A DNA stretch of 64,000 bases from Amorphochlora amoebiformis (Eukaryota > Cercozoa > Chlorarachniophyceae), in assembly GCA_054601695.1 (NCBI GenBank), contig BAAHQB010000437.1, forward strand, positions 39,067 to 103,066, given 5' to 3'. Positions 1 to 16,802 of this stretch are shown piece by piece. The position numbers and the translations under genes are program-made. Each line of letters starts with the position of its first letter. The first letter of the stretch is position 1. Below the pieces are notes generated by a model. That model saw only the letters and a program-made list of their open reading frames with translations, was not told the DNA's origin and did no database searches.

Positions 1-238
1 ATCTCCAGCAGTCTCTGGGATCTCCAGGGATCTCCAGTGATCTCCAGTGATCTCCAGCATAGGTGGGACTATGGAGATTCGAGTTATTTTCTAGAATTTT
101 GCGGATATGAGTGAAAGCAAATGGAGTTAATCATAGTCAAATGGTATAGTCCAATGGTTCTATTTCGACAGGACCGCTGGTGATGTATACCATACCGGTG
201 CGCTAACATCATGTATGTGTATATATATGTATACATAT

Positions 239-269
<31 letters not shown>

Positions 270-274
270 TACAT

Positions 275-327
<53 letters not shown>

Positions 328-438
328 CACATACATATATGCAAACACAAATGTATACACGCACGCACACACACACACACACATGTACACACACGCATCA
401 CACGCATCACACGCACACACACATACACACACATATAC

Positions 439-545
<107 letters not shown>

Positions 546-581
546 CATACACACAATTAATTAATTGTAGAAGGTAAACGG

Positions 582-661
<80 letters not shown>

Positions 662-682
662 TTATATATTTAATATATATAT

Positions 683-800
<118 letters not shown>

Positions 801-829
801 TTATATATATATTTATATATATATATGTA

Positions 830-871
<42 letters not shown>

Positions 872-883
872 CATATTACACTC

Positions 884-1475
<592 letters not shown>

Positions 1476-1513
1476 CATATATATATATATATATTATATA
1501 TATATATATATGC

Positions 1514-1547
<34 letters not shown>

Positions 1548-1642
1548 GTCAAAGTTACTGTTACCTCTTTTAGTTTCTGTCCAGGTATTCTTGAGAAGTT
1601 AGAACACGGGGCTAGGATATAGGGGATAATGTATATATAATA

Positions 1643-1739
<97 letters not shown>

Positions 1740-1802
1740 TAAATTCTAAAATATTGCTTCTAACAGACTAATACATTAATAATATATATACAAAATATAT
1801 AT

Positions 1803-1849
<47 letters not shown>

Positions 1850-1892
1850 ACATATACATATATATATATATATATACATCTTTTGTACCTGT

Positions 1893-1928
<36 letters not shown>

Positions 1929-2009
1929 TCCATATACTTCCCTTATCGGCCAATAATATATGTAACTACATACGATATATCAGATATTCAATATGTTAAT
2001 ATCTACCTC

Positions 2010-2042
<33 letters not shown>

Positions 2043-2139
2043 CATTTAATATATGTCTGACATATTATATACATTTAATATATGTCTGACATACCATGTT
2101 TTGATTTGACAACATCATTCCATATACTTCCCTTATCGG

Positions 2140-2224
2140 CCAATAATCCTTGCTTTTCTAGAGAACTACCGGAGGAACTACCGACCTGATATATCACATA
2201 TTCAATATGTTAATATCTACCTCT

Positions 2225-2275
<51 letters not shown>

Positions 2276-2561
2276 AGAGAATTACCGGAGGAACTACCGA
2301 CCTGATATATCACATATTCAATATGTAAATATCTACATACCTATATATATATATATTATCTAGATATGATCCTTGCTTTTCTAGAGAATTACCGGAGGAA
2401 CTACCGACCTGATATATCACATATTCAATACGTAAATATCTACATACCTATATATAATATATATATATATATATATCTTGATCCTTGCTTTTCTAGAGAA
2501 CTACCGGAGGAACTACCGACCTGATATATCACAAATTCAATATGTTAATATCTACCTCTAC

Positions 2562-2594
<33 letters not shown>

Positions 2595-2644
2595 ACAAAT
2601 ATTTCTTCTGATATATCACATATTCAATACGTAAATATCTACAT

Positions 2645-2675
<31 letters not shown>

Positions 2676-3035
2676 CTTGATCCTTGCTTTTCTAGAGAAT
2701 TACCGGAGGAACTACCGACCTGATATATCACATATTCAATATGTTAATATCTACCTCTATATATATATATAAATATATATATATATATGTCGATATACAT
2801 ATCGATATAATCCTTGCTTTTCTAGAGAATTACCGGAGGAACTACCGACCTAATATATCACATATTCAATATGTAAATATCTACCAATATATATATATAT
2901 GTCGATATATATATATATATATATGTCGATATACATATCGATATAATCCTTGCTTTTCTAGAGAATTACCGGAGGAACTACCGACCTGATATATCACATA
3001 TTCAATATGTAAATATCTACCTATATATATATATG

Positions 3036-3086
<51 letters not shown>

Positions 3087-3136
3087 GATATATCACATAT
3101 TAAATATATAAATATCTACCTATATATATATATATG

Positions 3137-3175
<39 letters not shown>

Positions 3176-3266
3176 ATGATCCTTGTTTTTCTAGAGAATT
3201 ACCGGAGGAACTACCGACCTGATATATCACATATTCAATATGTAAATATCTACCTATATATATATG

Positions 3267-3310
<44 letters not shown>

Positions 3311-3398
3311 CATTGCTTTTCTAGAGAAATACCTGATGAACTACCTACCTGATATATCACATATTCAATATGTAAATATCTACCTATATATATATATG

Positions 3399-3445
<47 letters not shown>

Positions 3446-3662
3446 ATGATCCTTGCTTTTCTAGAGAATTACCGGAGGAACTACCGACCTGATATATCAC
3501 ATATTCAATATGTAAATATCTACCTATATATATATATGTCGATATATATATATATATATATATCGATAAGATCCTTGCTTTTCTAGAGAATTACCGGAGG
3601 AACTACCGACCTGATATATCACATATTCAATATGTAAATATCTACCTATATATATATATATG

Positions 3663-3699
<37 letters not shown>

Positions 3700-3783
3700 A
3701 AGATCCTTGCTTTTCTAGAGAATTACCGGAGGAACTACCGACCTGATATATCACATATTCAATATGTTAATATCTACCTCTAC

Positions 3784-3815
<32 letters not shown>

Positions 3816-3911
3816 GTCGATATACATATCGATATAATCCTTGCTTTTCTAGAGAATTACCGGAGGAACTACCGACCTGATATATCACATATTCAATATG
3901 TTAATATCTAC

Positions 3912-3962
<51 letters not shown>

Positions 3963-4275
3963 GATATACATATCGATATAATCCTTGCTTTTCTAGAGAA
4001 TTACCGGAGGAACTACCGACCTGATATATCACATATTCAATACGTAAATATCTACATACCTATATATATATATTATCTAGATATGATCCTTTCTTTTCTA
4101 GAGAATCACCGGAGGAACTACAGACCTGATATATCACATATTCAATACGTAAATATCTACATACCTATATATAATATATTTTTATACATATACATATATA
4201 TATCTTGATCCTTTCTTTTCTAGAGAATCACCGGAGGAACTACCGACCTGATATATCACATATTCAATACACGGC
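2140..4275 (+). repeat. Satellite B, about 16 units (left arm)
   Basis: The unit of about 100-200 bp is a fixed block (cttttctagagaattaccgg, ggaactaccgacctg, atatcacatattcaatatg, aaatatctac) followed by a TA tract that often carries tcgatat at its ends. About 16 copies occur between 2,150 and 4,270. The fixed block is well conserved and the TA linker is not. One unit near 3,330 is altered (acctgatgaactacctacc). In one frame the block reads RELPEELPT or [10 protein letters not shown], but all frames run into TA linkers, so coding is unlikely. Confidence 0.92.
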
Positions 4276-4292
4276 TACTTACATATATTTAC

Positions 4293-4428
<136 letters not shown>

Positions 4429-4429
4429 G

Positions 4430-4488
4430 GACGAGCCTCAGCGCGAGCAAGTGCCTGGGGTAGGGTATCAAATCACTATTCAATAACA

Positions 4489-4543
<55 letters not shown>

Positions 4544-4600
4544 GAATGCAATTATACACGAACCCAATCATACACGAACACAATCATACACGAATACAAT
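4430..4600 (+). repeat. Unique block plus short tandem repeat
   Basis: A short unique block (ggacgagcctcagcgcgag to caaatcactattcaataac, about 4,428-4,490) is matched at about 37,968-38,030 on the other strand. After a TA tract, an acacgaatacaatcat-type 17-bp unit repeats about four times (4,540-4,600). No gene is seen. Confidence 0.6.
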
Positions 4601-4882
4601 TATACACATTTATGTATGTATATATATATTAGGTATATATGTATGTATGTATAGTATGAATATATATTTATATAGTATACATTCATATTGCAATAATCAT
4701 ATATGTAATATATTGCAATGACCATATGTAATATATCATATACATACATACATATATATTATACATACATGGATATACATGTATATACGCACATATATAT
4801 TTACACCCATATGTGTGTAAATATTTCTATAAAATGTATATTATTTATATTTTCCCTTTATATACATATGTATATATATACA

Positions 4883-4924
<42 letters not shown>

Positions 4925-5074
4925 GTGCTTAGAATACCTTCATATTGCAATGATCATATGTAATACATCATATACATACATACATACATATATATATATA
5001 TATATGTAAATATGTCTATATATGTGTAATATATATTATTTATATTTTCACTTTTATATACATATGTATATATG

Positions 5075-5107
<33 letters not shown>

Positions 5108-5171
5108 GTATACATGTATTATGTATTTATTCCGATACGTATGTATGTATGCATATGTCACTTCCTCTGTG

Positions 5172-5249
<78 letters not shown>

Positions 5250-5521
5250 ATATATGTATACATGTATTATTTATTTATTCTGATATGTATGTATGTATGC
5301 ATGTTTGTATGTATGTATGCATGCATATGTCACTTCCTCTGTGGAGATATTTTCGCGCGAAAAGTCGATGAGGGAAACCACTCTGCATATTGTATATTAT
5401 ATATATTATATATATATATATGTATATATATATATGCATTGAATATATCTTTACGTGGAGAGTTATGATTACACACATACGCACACATTCACACACATGT
5501 ATATATATATATATATGAATA

Positions 5522-5560
<39 letters not shown>

Positions 5561-5737
5561 CAAAAACACACACATATATATATATATATATGCATACATA
5601 TATAATATACATATGTATATATATATATATATATATATAAATATATATATATATTATATATGTATACACATTCATAATTCATCCCTACATAGTATTCATC
5701 TGCACGCATGACGGTAATGTAGATTGAAAGATATATG

Positions 5738-5773
<36 letters not shown>

Positions 5774-5813
5774 ATACATCATATATATATATATATGTGT
5801 ATATATAATATTA

Positions 5814-5924
<111 letters not shown>

Positions 5925-5929
5925 TATAT

Positions 5930-6150
<221 letters not shown>

Positions 6151-6169
6151 CATACATATATATTAATAT

Positions 6170-6216
<47 letters not shown>

Positions 6217-6341
6217 CACATACACATATATATATATATATATATAAACATACACAAAAACATATATCCATACACACATATTATTCATCCGCATGCACAC
6301 CGGTGATATATATATATATATATATACATACATATATATAC

Positions 6342-6378
<37 letters not shown>

Positions 6379-6454
6379 CACATACACATATATATATATA
6401 TAAACATACACAAAAACATATATCCATACACACATATTTTTCATCCGCATGCAC

Positions 6455-6731
6455 ACCGGTGATGTGAATTTTGAAATATTAATGTAAACTTACTTTTCTA
6501 GTTGATATACAGAGGAGCTGATATGGTGAGGAGGTAGAGTGGGATACATGGGGTCTGGAGATATGCAGCTTGGCCGGAGGGATGAGTGAATATTTTCGTA
6601 GCTGATAAGAATATAAAATATATGTTTACATGTGAAATTTACATACATATATACATATATAATGTATACATATGATATATACATATATGAAGATATTCGA
6701 ATATCTAGCTACGAAGGAATATGTGGGAATG

Positions 6732-6760
<29 letters not shown>
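6455..6760. other. Unique island, no gene recognised
   Basis: Mixed-composition sequence with a diverged partner at about 35,825-36,075. It includes gtgaattttgaaatattaat and a G-rich stretch (gaggaggtagagtgggatac). No convincing open frame or splice pair is present. The preceding block catccgcatgcacaccggtg occurs at about 6,287 and 6,445 as a tandem pair separated by TA and CA repeats. Confidence 0.5.
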
Positions 6761-6771
<11 letters not shown>

Positions 6772-6901
6772 AATACGTGAGTGTATATGATTACATTAGA
6801 AAGGTCCCGTGAAGAAAATTGATCCAATCTGTATATTATATATGTATATATACACATATACACATATATACACATATTATATTATACATATACACATACA
6901 T

Positions 6902-6950
<49 letters not shown>

Positions 6951-7092
6951 CATATATATATAATATAGTTAACACGTAAATCTAATGTACATTACACATA
7001 CACATATTGTATACATAGATGTATTTCTAATATATATGTATGATATGCAAATACATATATGTAGTATATATACATACATCTATAACTTATTT

Positions 7093-7188
<96 letters not shown>

Positions 7189-7245
7189 AATAATATTCAT
7201 ACTCTTTTTCTCTCGCCTACAAGCACAAAGTGCCAATAATTGAAT

Positions 7246-7291
<46 letters not shown>

Positions 7292-7351
7292 AAATATATA
7301 ATATATATATATATATTTATATATATATATATATATGTATATAATATATAT

Positions 7352-7454
<103 letters not shown>

Positions 7455-7455
7455 G

Positions 7456-7588
<133 letters not shown>

Positions 7589-7606
7589 TATACATATATA
7601 TATATA

Positions 7607-7702
<96 letters not shown>

Positions 7703-7815
7703 ATATATGTATTACCAGCGGGATTGAGTAAGGTAAAAATGGCTCTGTTCATGTAAAACAGCTGATTGGTGATACTAATAGGGTTATCCACCTGTATATA
7801 TATATATATATATAG

Positions 7816-7884
<69 letters not shown>

Positions 7885-7942
7885 ATATACCTTAATCATG
7901 GGAGAGGGTCCACACGTTTTAATCGAGACATTCATATATATA

Positions 7943-7997
<55 letters not shown>

Positions 7998-8026
7998 GAT
8001 ATGTATATATAGATATGTATATATAG

Positions 8027-8057
<31 letters not shown>

Positions 8058-8120
8058 CCTTAATCATTGCGGTAGATGGGAGAGGGTCCACACGTTTTAA
8101 TCGAGACATTCTCTTTGCGC
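7885..8120 (+). repeat. Minisatellite C (left arm)
   Basis: Two copies of a block reading ccttaatcat, gggagagggtccacacg, ttttaatcgagacattc lie at about 7,889-7,935 and 8,058-8,115 and are separated by TA tract. The partner region is about 34,470-34,705. Confidence 0.75.
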
Positions 8121-8147
8121 ACCTTTTTAATATTATACATATACATA

Positions 8148-8187
<40 letters not shown>

Positions 8188-8244
8188 GTGTGTGTGTGTG
8201 TGTGATTATAAATAGATGGTTATATACATACACACAACCTATAT

Positions 8245-8299
<55 letters not shown>

Positions 8300-8349
8300 G
8301 TATATATATAGGTATATATTACATATATACCTACATGCATATATATATA

Positions 8350-8414
<65 letters not shown>

Positions 8415-8448
8415 TTATGTTTGTATATAATATGTATGTAATGTTAAG

Positions 8449-8492
<44 letters not shown>

Positions 8493-8513
8493 TACATTAG
8501 ATATATATTACAC

Positions 8514-8562
<49 letters not shown>

Positions 8563-8569
8563 ATTACTT

Positions 8570-8708
8570 GAACCATCCCTGCTCTTCTGAGGAGCTGACA
8601 AAAAGAAACATATAGCACCCATTACTCGCATATCAACAATCAAGACATCCTTCCTACCCGAAATAATAAAAAAAAAAACATCTATAACTTTTAGAATATA
8701 TGTATTTA

Positions 8709-8747
<39 letters not shown>

Positions 8748-8834
8748 CACCCATTACTCGCATATCAACAATCAAGACATCCTTCCTACCCGAAATAATA
8801 AAAAAAAAAACATCTATAACTTTTAGAATATATG

Positions 8835-8877
<43 letters not shown>

Positions 8878-8969
8878 CACCCATTACTCGCATATCAACA
8901 ATCAAGACATCCTTCCTACCCGAAATAATAAAAAAAAAAAACATCTATAACTTTTAGAATGTATGTATT

Positions 8970-9006
<37 letters not shown>

Positions 9007-9098
9007 CACCCATTACTCGCATATCAACAATCAAGACATCCTTCCTACCCGAAATAATAAAAAAAAAAAAACCTCTAACATTTATAGTATGTTTATAT

Positions 9099-9148
<50 letters not shown>

Positions 9149-9235
9149 CACCCATTACTCGCATATCAACAATCAAGACATCCTTCCTACCCGAAATAAT
9201 AAAAAAAAAAACATCTATAACTTTTAGAATATATG

Positions 9236-9275
<40 letters not shown>
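8570..9275 (+). repeat. Satellite D, five units (left arm)
   Basis: The block of about 90 bp contains agcacccattactcgcat, atcaacaatcaagacatcc, ttcctacccgaaataat, a poly-A run and catctataacttttagaat, then a TA linker. Copies start near 8,610, 8,745, 8,875, 9,005 and 9,147. The poly-A run varies between copies. The first copy is preceded by a unique block (accatccctgctcttctgag). No coding frame survives the linkers. Confidence 0.92.
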
Positions 9276-9276
<1 letters not shown>

Positions 9277-9349
9277 AATATTCATACATTCTTTTTCTCT
9301 CATCTACTAATAAACTTCGTGATAATTACGAAGAGAAACAAACCCATGT

Positions 9350-9665
9350 ATATTTCTCCCGAGATTTGTGTCCCAGGGTATCTAGGTAAGATATCCAAGA
9401 TATGTAGCCTAAATATGTCATGAATACCTACTTTGATATCCCAAGTACCTCTCCGGAAATATCCTCGATGTTAAGCGGAGATATCCCAATATCTAGCTGA
9501 GATATCCTAGATATCTCAGATATCTACTCGAGATATCTACTCGAGATATCTGGGATATCTAGCATCGATATGGATGAGGTACCTGAGGGGCAGGAATCTG
9601 CACTTGGAAGACTTTTCGTACGCGATATGGTGCCCGCCAATCATGGCGCTTCCTTGTAGGGCTGT
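9350..9665. repeat. GATATC-rich cluster and short open frame (left arm)
   Basis: From 9,370 to 9,560 the core gatatc or agatatct recurs about a dozen times, including two tandem tactcgagatatc units. It is a cluster of small self-complementary sites inside a larger palindrome. Directly after it, from the atg near 9,571, a 29-codon plus-strand frame opens ([20 protein letters not shown], then a short tail to a stop). The right-arm copy (about 33,015-33,300) keeps MDEVPE but shifts frame, so coding is doubtful. Confidence 0.6.
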
Positions 9666-9720
9666 TGAAAATAGTATATATATACGTATATGCTTATGAA
9701 TATATGTATAGGTGTATTTA

Positions 9721-9767
<47 letters not shown>

Positions 9768-9774
9768 GTATTAA

Positions 9775-9830
<56 letters not shown>

Positions 9831-9894
9831 TATACATATATGATGTTAATTATCTATAAAAATTGTATATATATGTATATATATGTATATATGT

Positions 9895-9945
<51 letters not shown>

Positions 9946-9965
9946 TATACATATTTTTATAAAAA

Positions 9966-10004
<39 letters not shown>

Positions 10005-10087
10005 GTATATGTATATATTCTGTATGTAAAGGTTCATATACCCACGTATATATATTTACACACACACACAATTTTTTATATGAATAT

Positions 10088-10130
<43 letters not shown>

Positions 10131-10135
10131 AACAT

Positions 10136-10168
<33 letters not shown>

Positions 10169-10199
10169 CATACATACATATATATATATATATATTATA

Positions 10200-10427
10200 T
10201 AATTTATTTACAACCATTGAACCTGTAATCGAAAACGTAGACGTGGGCAAGACTGTAAGCTTACGGTTCTTCAGCTGTACGACTAAAATAGGGGGCTCAT
10301 CCTATAAACATATAGATAGTCCTCAATTCATATTTCAAAACTTCTCTTCAATACCACTCGTGTGATATAAATTTCTGTCTTCTCTAGGTTCTGTTTTCTA
10401 TACATATACACATACATACACATATAT

Positions 10428-10466
<39 letters not shown>

Positions 10467-10720
10467 AATATATATGTACTTATCTATATTTACATGTACT
10501 ATTTCATATTTAACTACATAAATAAATAAACTAAATAAATAAATAAAATTGTTCTTTTCACATGTATTGTTTTGTTAGTCACTGGAGTCATTTTTAGTCG
10601 AAAATACCTAAATATACTAGATATATACCACCCTAGATATCGTCTGCTAGGTCTAGGAAATAGTTGTAAACTACCAGTATTAGCAACAGTATTAACAATA
10701 CTATTAATATAAAACATATG
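10200..10720. other. Unique islands, no gene recognised
   Basis: Two islands (10,205-10,405 and 10,500-10,715) are matched closely by 32,295-32,490 and 31,985-32,205 on the other strand. They hold aataaataaact-type repeats and a tctaggttctgttttct stretch, with no persuasive exon. Conservation between the arms is higher here than in the islands near 13.7 kb. Confidence 0.5.
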
Positions 10721-10772
<52 letters not shown>

Positions 10773-10829
10773 TATATATATGAAGCGTTATGATTAGAGG
10801 GTCATGATTAAAAAAAAAAAAAAAAAAGA

Positions 10830-11010
10830 GTTAGGACTTAGGGTTAAGATTACAGGGTTAGGATAAAAGAGTTAGAATTTAGGGTTAGGATTAGAGGGTT
10901 ACGATAAAGAGTTAGGTTTTAGGGTTAGGATTAAGAGGGTTAGGGTTAAAAGGGTTAGGATTAGAGGGTTAGGATTAGAGGCGGCTTAGGGCAAGGGTTA
11001 AGGGTATACC
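10830..11010 (+). repeat. Degenerate TTAGGG-type array (left arm)
   Basis: Variants such as ttagggttaggattagaggg follow a poly-A run of about 19 at 10,809-10,827. Units are mixed (TTAGGA, TTAGAGGG, TTAGGG), so this is an old telomere-type array. The inverted partner is at about 31,690-31,890 with its poly-T. Confidence 0.85.
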
Positions 11011-11079
11011 TTTCCGGCAAGATTGGTTGTAAGGTGATGAATCATGAATAGCACGTAGTTTGGAGGGTAAATGTCATCG

Positions 11080-11970
<891 letters not shown>

Positions 11971-11973
11971 ATT

Positions 11974-12141
<168 letters not shown>

Positions 12142-12144
12142 CAT

Positions 12145-12379
<235 letters not shown>

Positions 12380-12432
12380 CATATAATATAATATGACGTA
12401 TATATATATGTGTATATATGTATACAATATAA

Positions 12433-12477
<45 letters not shown>

Positions 12478-12499
12478 TATATATATATACATATTTACA

Positions 12500-12561
12500 T
12501 ATTAGATTTTCATACATGCTTTAAATAAGGCTTATAGAGTATAAGTGAGAAGTTAGATACA

Positions 12562-12624
<63 letters not shown>

Positions 12625-12670
12625 ATGTGTGTGCATTTTTAAGGCTTATAGAGTATAAGTGAGAAGTTAG

Positions 12671-12718
<48 letters not shown>

Positions 12719-12800
12719 TCACATACATACATACATATTTACACATATTAGGTTTTCATACATGCTTTAAATAAGGCTTACAGAGTATAAGTGAGAAGTT

Positions 12801-12845
<45 letters not shown>

Positions 12846-12930
12846 CATACATACATATTTACACATATTAGGTTTTCATACATGCTTTAAATAAGGCTTA
12901 TAGAATATAAGTGGGAAGGGTTAGATAAGC
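12500..12930 (+). repeat. Minisatellite F (left arm)
   Basis: A block of about 70 bp (ttaggttttcatacatgctt, taaataaggcttatagagta, taagtgagaagttagat) is present about four times near 12,505, 12,635, 12,750 and 12,870, with TA or CATA linkers. The partner is at about 30,035-30,240. Confidence 0.85.
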
Positions 12931-13255
12931 TTGGACTACAGTTACCTGACAATATGGGTTCCGTTTGCCATTTCATTCATCAAATTCCGGGCATTGCCGA
13001 CCCTTAACAGACCAGAAGAGAGTTAGAGAGAAAAATAGGGGGAGAGAGGGAGAGAGATAGGGATGAGAGATGGTATAGCAGAGAGGGCTCAGGCCGAAAA
13101 GATATTTGAAGTTTTCATGTATTTCATAAATAGATATTGAGTATGTATCATATACATCTTAATGTTATTGAGTATCTACCACATATCCTTATTTCGAATC
13201 CTTGGGGGGGGCGCGTGGTGATACCTCACGAAGGGTGGTTCCTAGGTATTACATA
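12930..13255. other. Unique island, no gene recognised
   Basis: Complex sequence with a purine-rich stretch (gagagaaaaatagggggaga and similar, 13,015-13,075) and a G8 run near 13,204. The partner (29,700-30,060) has many substitutions and indels. A minus-strand frame is open for 77 codons in the right arm (29,788-30,021) but is not kept in the left arm, so no protein is called. Confidence 0.5.
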
Positions 13256-13301
13256 TATTTGTGTATGATATGTATATATGTGTATATATGTGTGTGTATA
13301 T

Positions 13302-13334
<33 letters not shown>

Positions 13335-13365
13335 GTTTATATGTATATATATATTTATATGTATA

Positions 13366-13425
<60 letters not shown>

Positions 13426-13426
13426 T

Positions 13427-13468
<42 letters not shown>

Positions 13469-13596
13469 TATATATATATGTATATACATATATTATATAC
13501 ATATCACATATATATACACATACACATATATTATACATATATATACATATACACACACACATATACACATATATGATATATACACATATTAAATAT

Positions 13597-13644
<48 letters not shown>

Positions 13645-13713
13645 TACCTTTCTCTCGGAAAGAAGGGTCAGATATTTGGACGGCTGGTCAGACGATTCTA
13701 CTATCTGATATAT

Positions 13714-13775
<62 letters not shown>

Positions 13776-13829
13776 CACATACACACATATAATATATATA
13801 CACACACATATATACATCTCATATATATA

Positions 13830-14215
13830 CACATGTGTATAAACCACACAGACATACACACACGCATACCCATCTACAATCCTAAACCACCCAACCCACT
13901 CCCAAACACCAAACACACTCTCACACACCCCCAAAACCCCCAAAATCGACCACCGCAAACTCACTACCACAAGCTCGAGCCTCGAAGGAGGATAGCTCTG
14001 GTATCGCACATTAAGCCAAATGTTCCGTTCCAAGTGTCGCTCCCCACGGTGCGCTGTCGTAATGGTCACCATCGGCAGGCTGTCGCTCTCGGCCGGAGCT
14101 TTCGGGAAGGAAAGGGCTTCCCGCGTTGAGCCTTGGGCGAAGAGTTCGGGGTTGGGGATGGTGCAGCGGTAGAATGATGGCTGGGAAGGGGGTGGTTGTA
14201 TGGGTGTAAAGTGAG
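13830..14215. other. C/G-rich island, no gene recognised
   Basis: CA/CCCA-rich sequence (13,840-13,960) is followed by a higher-GC stretch (to about 14,210). Frames of about 98-123 codons are open on both strands but neither persists in the partner at 28,740-29,090, where a stretch near 28,930 is rearranged. No family is recognised. Confidence 0.45.
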
Positions 14216-14335
14216 ATATCAGATATGAGGATGTGAGATATCAGATGTGAGATATGTATGTGTATGTGTATCTATATTTGTATGTGTATGTGTGTGTATG
14301 GGTATGTATATGTGTTGTGTGTATATGAATGTGTG

Positions 14336-14390
<55 letters not shown>

Positions 14391-14505
14391 ATATATTTGT
14401 ATGTATATGTATATGTATATATGCATAGATGTATACATGTGTTGTATATGTATTGTATGTATGTGTATATATGCATATGTGTATATGTATATGTGTGTGG
14501 ATGTG

Positions 14506-14592
<87 letters not shown>

Positions 14593-14763
14593 GTGTGTAT
14601 GTATGTGTATGTATATATATGTATATATGTATGTGTGTATATATATTTATATGCATACATATGTATGTATGTATGTATATGTGCACATAATACATATATA
14701 TATATATATATATATATTTGTATGTATATATACATATGTATATATCTGTATATATGTATATAT

Positions 14764-14833
<70 letters not shown>

Positions 14834-14865
14834 AATATATATCTATATGTACACATTATATATAT

Positions 14866-14900
<35 letters not shown>

Positions 14901-15047
14901 CAAATATATATCTATATGTATATATATGTATATACATATGTATATATAACACACACACACACATACATGTACGTATGTATACATACACACATATATACAC
15001 ATGCACATACATGTGTGTGTGTGTGTATACATGCATAATATATATCC

Positions 15048-15086
<39 letters not shown>

Positions 15087-15227
15087 TACATACATACATA
15101 TATACATATACACACATATGTCATATGTATATATATTATATATGTATATATATAATATATATATACATAAAAATATAATACACATATATATATATATATG
15201 TATATATATATATGTATATATATGTAT

Positions 15228-15284
<57 letters not shown>

Positions 15285-15391
15285 TATATTTATAAATATA
15301 TATATATATACATACGCACACATACATGCATATATATATTTATATATACATATGTATGTATATGTGTATATATGTGTATATATGTGTATAT

Positions 15392-15493
<102 letters not shown>

Positions 15494-15496
15494 ATA

Positions 15497-15566
<70 letters not shown>

Positions 15567-15584
15567 TATTATATTTACATATAC

Positions 15585-15655
<71 letters not shown>

Positions 15656-15664
15656 AATATGTAA

Positions 15665-15965
15665 TTTAATATCCATGTGAAACGTATTAATGAATATATG
15701 TATGTGTACGCATGTATTATTATGCATGAGTATTATATACATGAATAAGACGCACCCATATAAATATACACGTCACACATGTTCTAAAATCTACGCCCCA
15801 TTACGTAGATCCCACGTGGCTGTGCAAGGTGTCGGAGAGGCTTGATTGAAACATGCACGAAATGAGGACAAACCCTCTTTATATATACTCAAATCGCTCT
15901 CAATTAAGGTAACTTAGGAACTGTGCTGGTAACTTTGTGGGAATTAGGGTTCTGCTACCTCCTGG
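15665..15965. other. Unique island, no gene recognised
   Basis: A stretch matched closely at 27,190-27,485 on the other strand. It contains tttatatatactcaaatcgc (TATA-like) but no clear open frame. It separates the TA-rich 14.2-15.66 kb block from the minisatellite that starts near 15,970. Confidence 0.5.
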
Positions 15966-16510
15966 GTCGCCCTCGGGAAGTTAACGCCAGATGCTGCACT
16001 CCCTGGTAGAGAGCGTTCATGGGTTAGATTTTTATGCTTCAAGTGTAATTTCCAGCACTATATCCCACAATAAACCTTTCAAAATAGCGAAAATATCACC
16101 TTTGCCGCCTCCACCCGGGTTTGACGAGGTTGCGGTGATGTTAGGTGTCAGGAAGTTAACGCTAGATGCTCCACTCCCTGATAGAGAATGTTCATGAGTT
16201 AGATTTGTATGCTTCAAGAGTAATTTCCAGCTCATTATCCGACAATAAACCTCCCGAAATAGCGAAAATATCACCTTCGCCACCTCCACCCGGGTTTGAC
16301 TGGGTTGCGGTGATGTTAGGTGTCGGGGAGTTTACGCCAGATGTTCCACTCCCTGGTGAAGAATATTATTGAGTTACATTTGTGTGCTTCAAGTGAATTT
16401 CCAGCTCTATTTCCGACAATAAACCTTCCGAAATAGCGAAAATATCACCTTCGCCATGGAGCGATTTGCCTCCACCCGGGTTTGACGGGGTTGCGGTGAT
16501 GTTACGTATG
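15965..16510 (-). repeat. Minisatellite G, about 175-bp units with decaying coding frame (left arm)
   Basis: About 3.3 units carry ttaacgccagatgctgcact, ttcaagtgtaatttccagc, aatagcgaaaatatcacc and ccacccgggtttgac; joins lie near 15,975, 16,150 and 16,330. On the minus strand each unit encodes a similar peptide (NITAT, SNPGGG, GDIFAI, GLL, LKHTN), but the frame shifts between units. The array merges into the 3' end of the membrane-protein-like frame at 16,366-16,746, so it probably arose by tandem growth of that gene's end. Confidence 0.85.
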
Positions 16511-16746
16511 TCAATAACCCGGCCTTTCTCTGGCAAGAAATCTATTCCTTCTGTTAGTATCAGAACTGACTCAGGAGGGCGATTTGTAGTCTCATTTCCC
16601 GTCAAAACATGCCTCGACGTGTTTTGACTAACTCCGAGGGTGGATAGATCCATGAGCAGGATGACGGCCGCGACCAATGTTATTAGAGTCATTCCCAAGC
16701 ATGCTCGTGGTAAATGCGCCGAGGAAGCCGTTTGGGCCTCATTCAT
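16366..16746 (-). CDS. Putative single-pass membrane protein (unrecognised)
   Basis: An open frame of 126 codons runs from ATG to stop. Residues 1-15 are polar, and 16-38 form a strong hydrophobic helix (CLGMTLITLVAAVILLMDL), so a type II or signal-anchor protein is plausible. After it come N-glycosylation sequons NTS (42), NET (51), NIT (82) and NVT (123), as expected of an outward-facing domain. The last third is encoded by minisatellite G. Two further frames lie upstream on the same strand (16,803-17,213 and 17,120-17,530) and could be exons of the same gene, but no clear splice pair joins them. The right-arm copy (26,430-26,660) keeps the helix and both first sequons but is frameshifted before and after them. 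I do not recognise the family. A chance frame is less likely given the helix and sequons. Confidence 0.45.
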   Translation of the reverse strand: MNEAQTASSAHLPRACLGMTLITLVAAVILLMDLSTLGVSQNTSRHVLTGNETTNRPPESVLILTEGIDFLPEKGRVIDIRNITATPSNPGGGKSLHGEGDIFAISEGLLSEIELEIHLKHTNVTQ

Positions 16747-16802
16747 TGCTTCAGACGTGGCAGTGCGATTACCGGTCGGCGGCCATCAGATCGGGTGGAA
16801 AG

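Noticed and set aside
2140-4275. CRISPR-like array
   Set aside because: Repeats are far too long, and spacers are TA tracts of variable length in eukaryotic DNA. This is satellite B.
13830-14129. 98-codon plus-strand protein with Pro/His/Thr start
   Set aside because: The first half is CA/CCCA repeat and the frame is not kept in the other arm.
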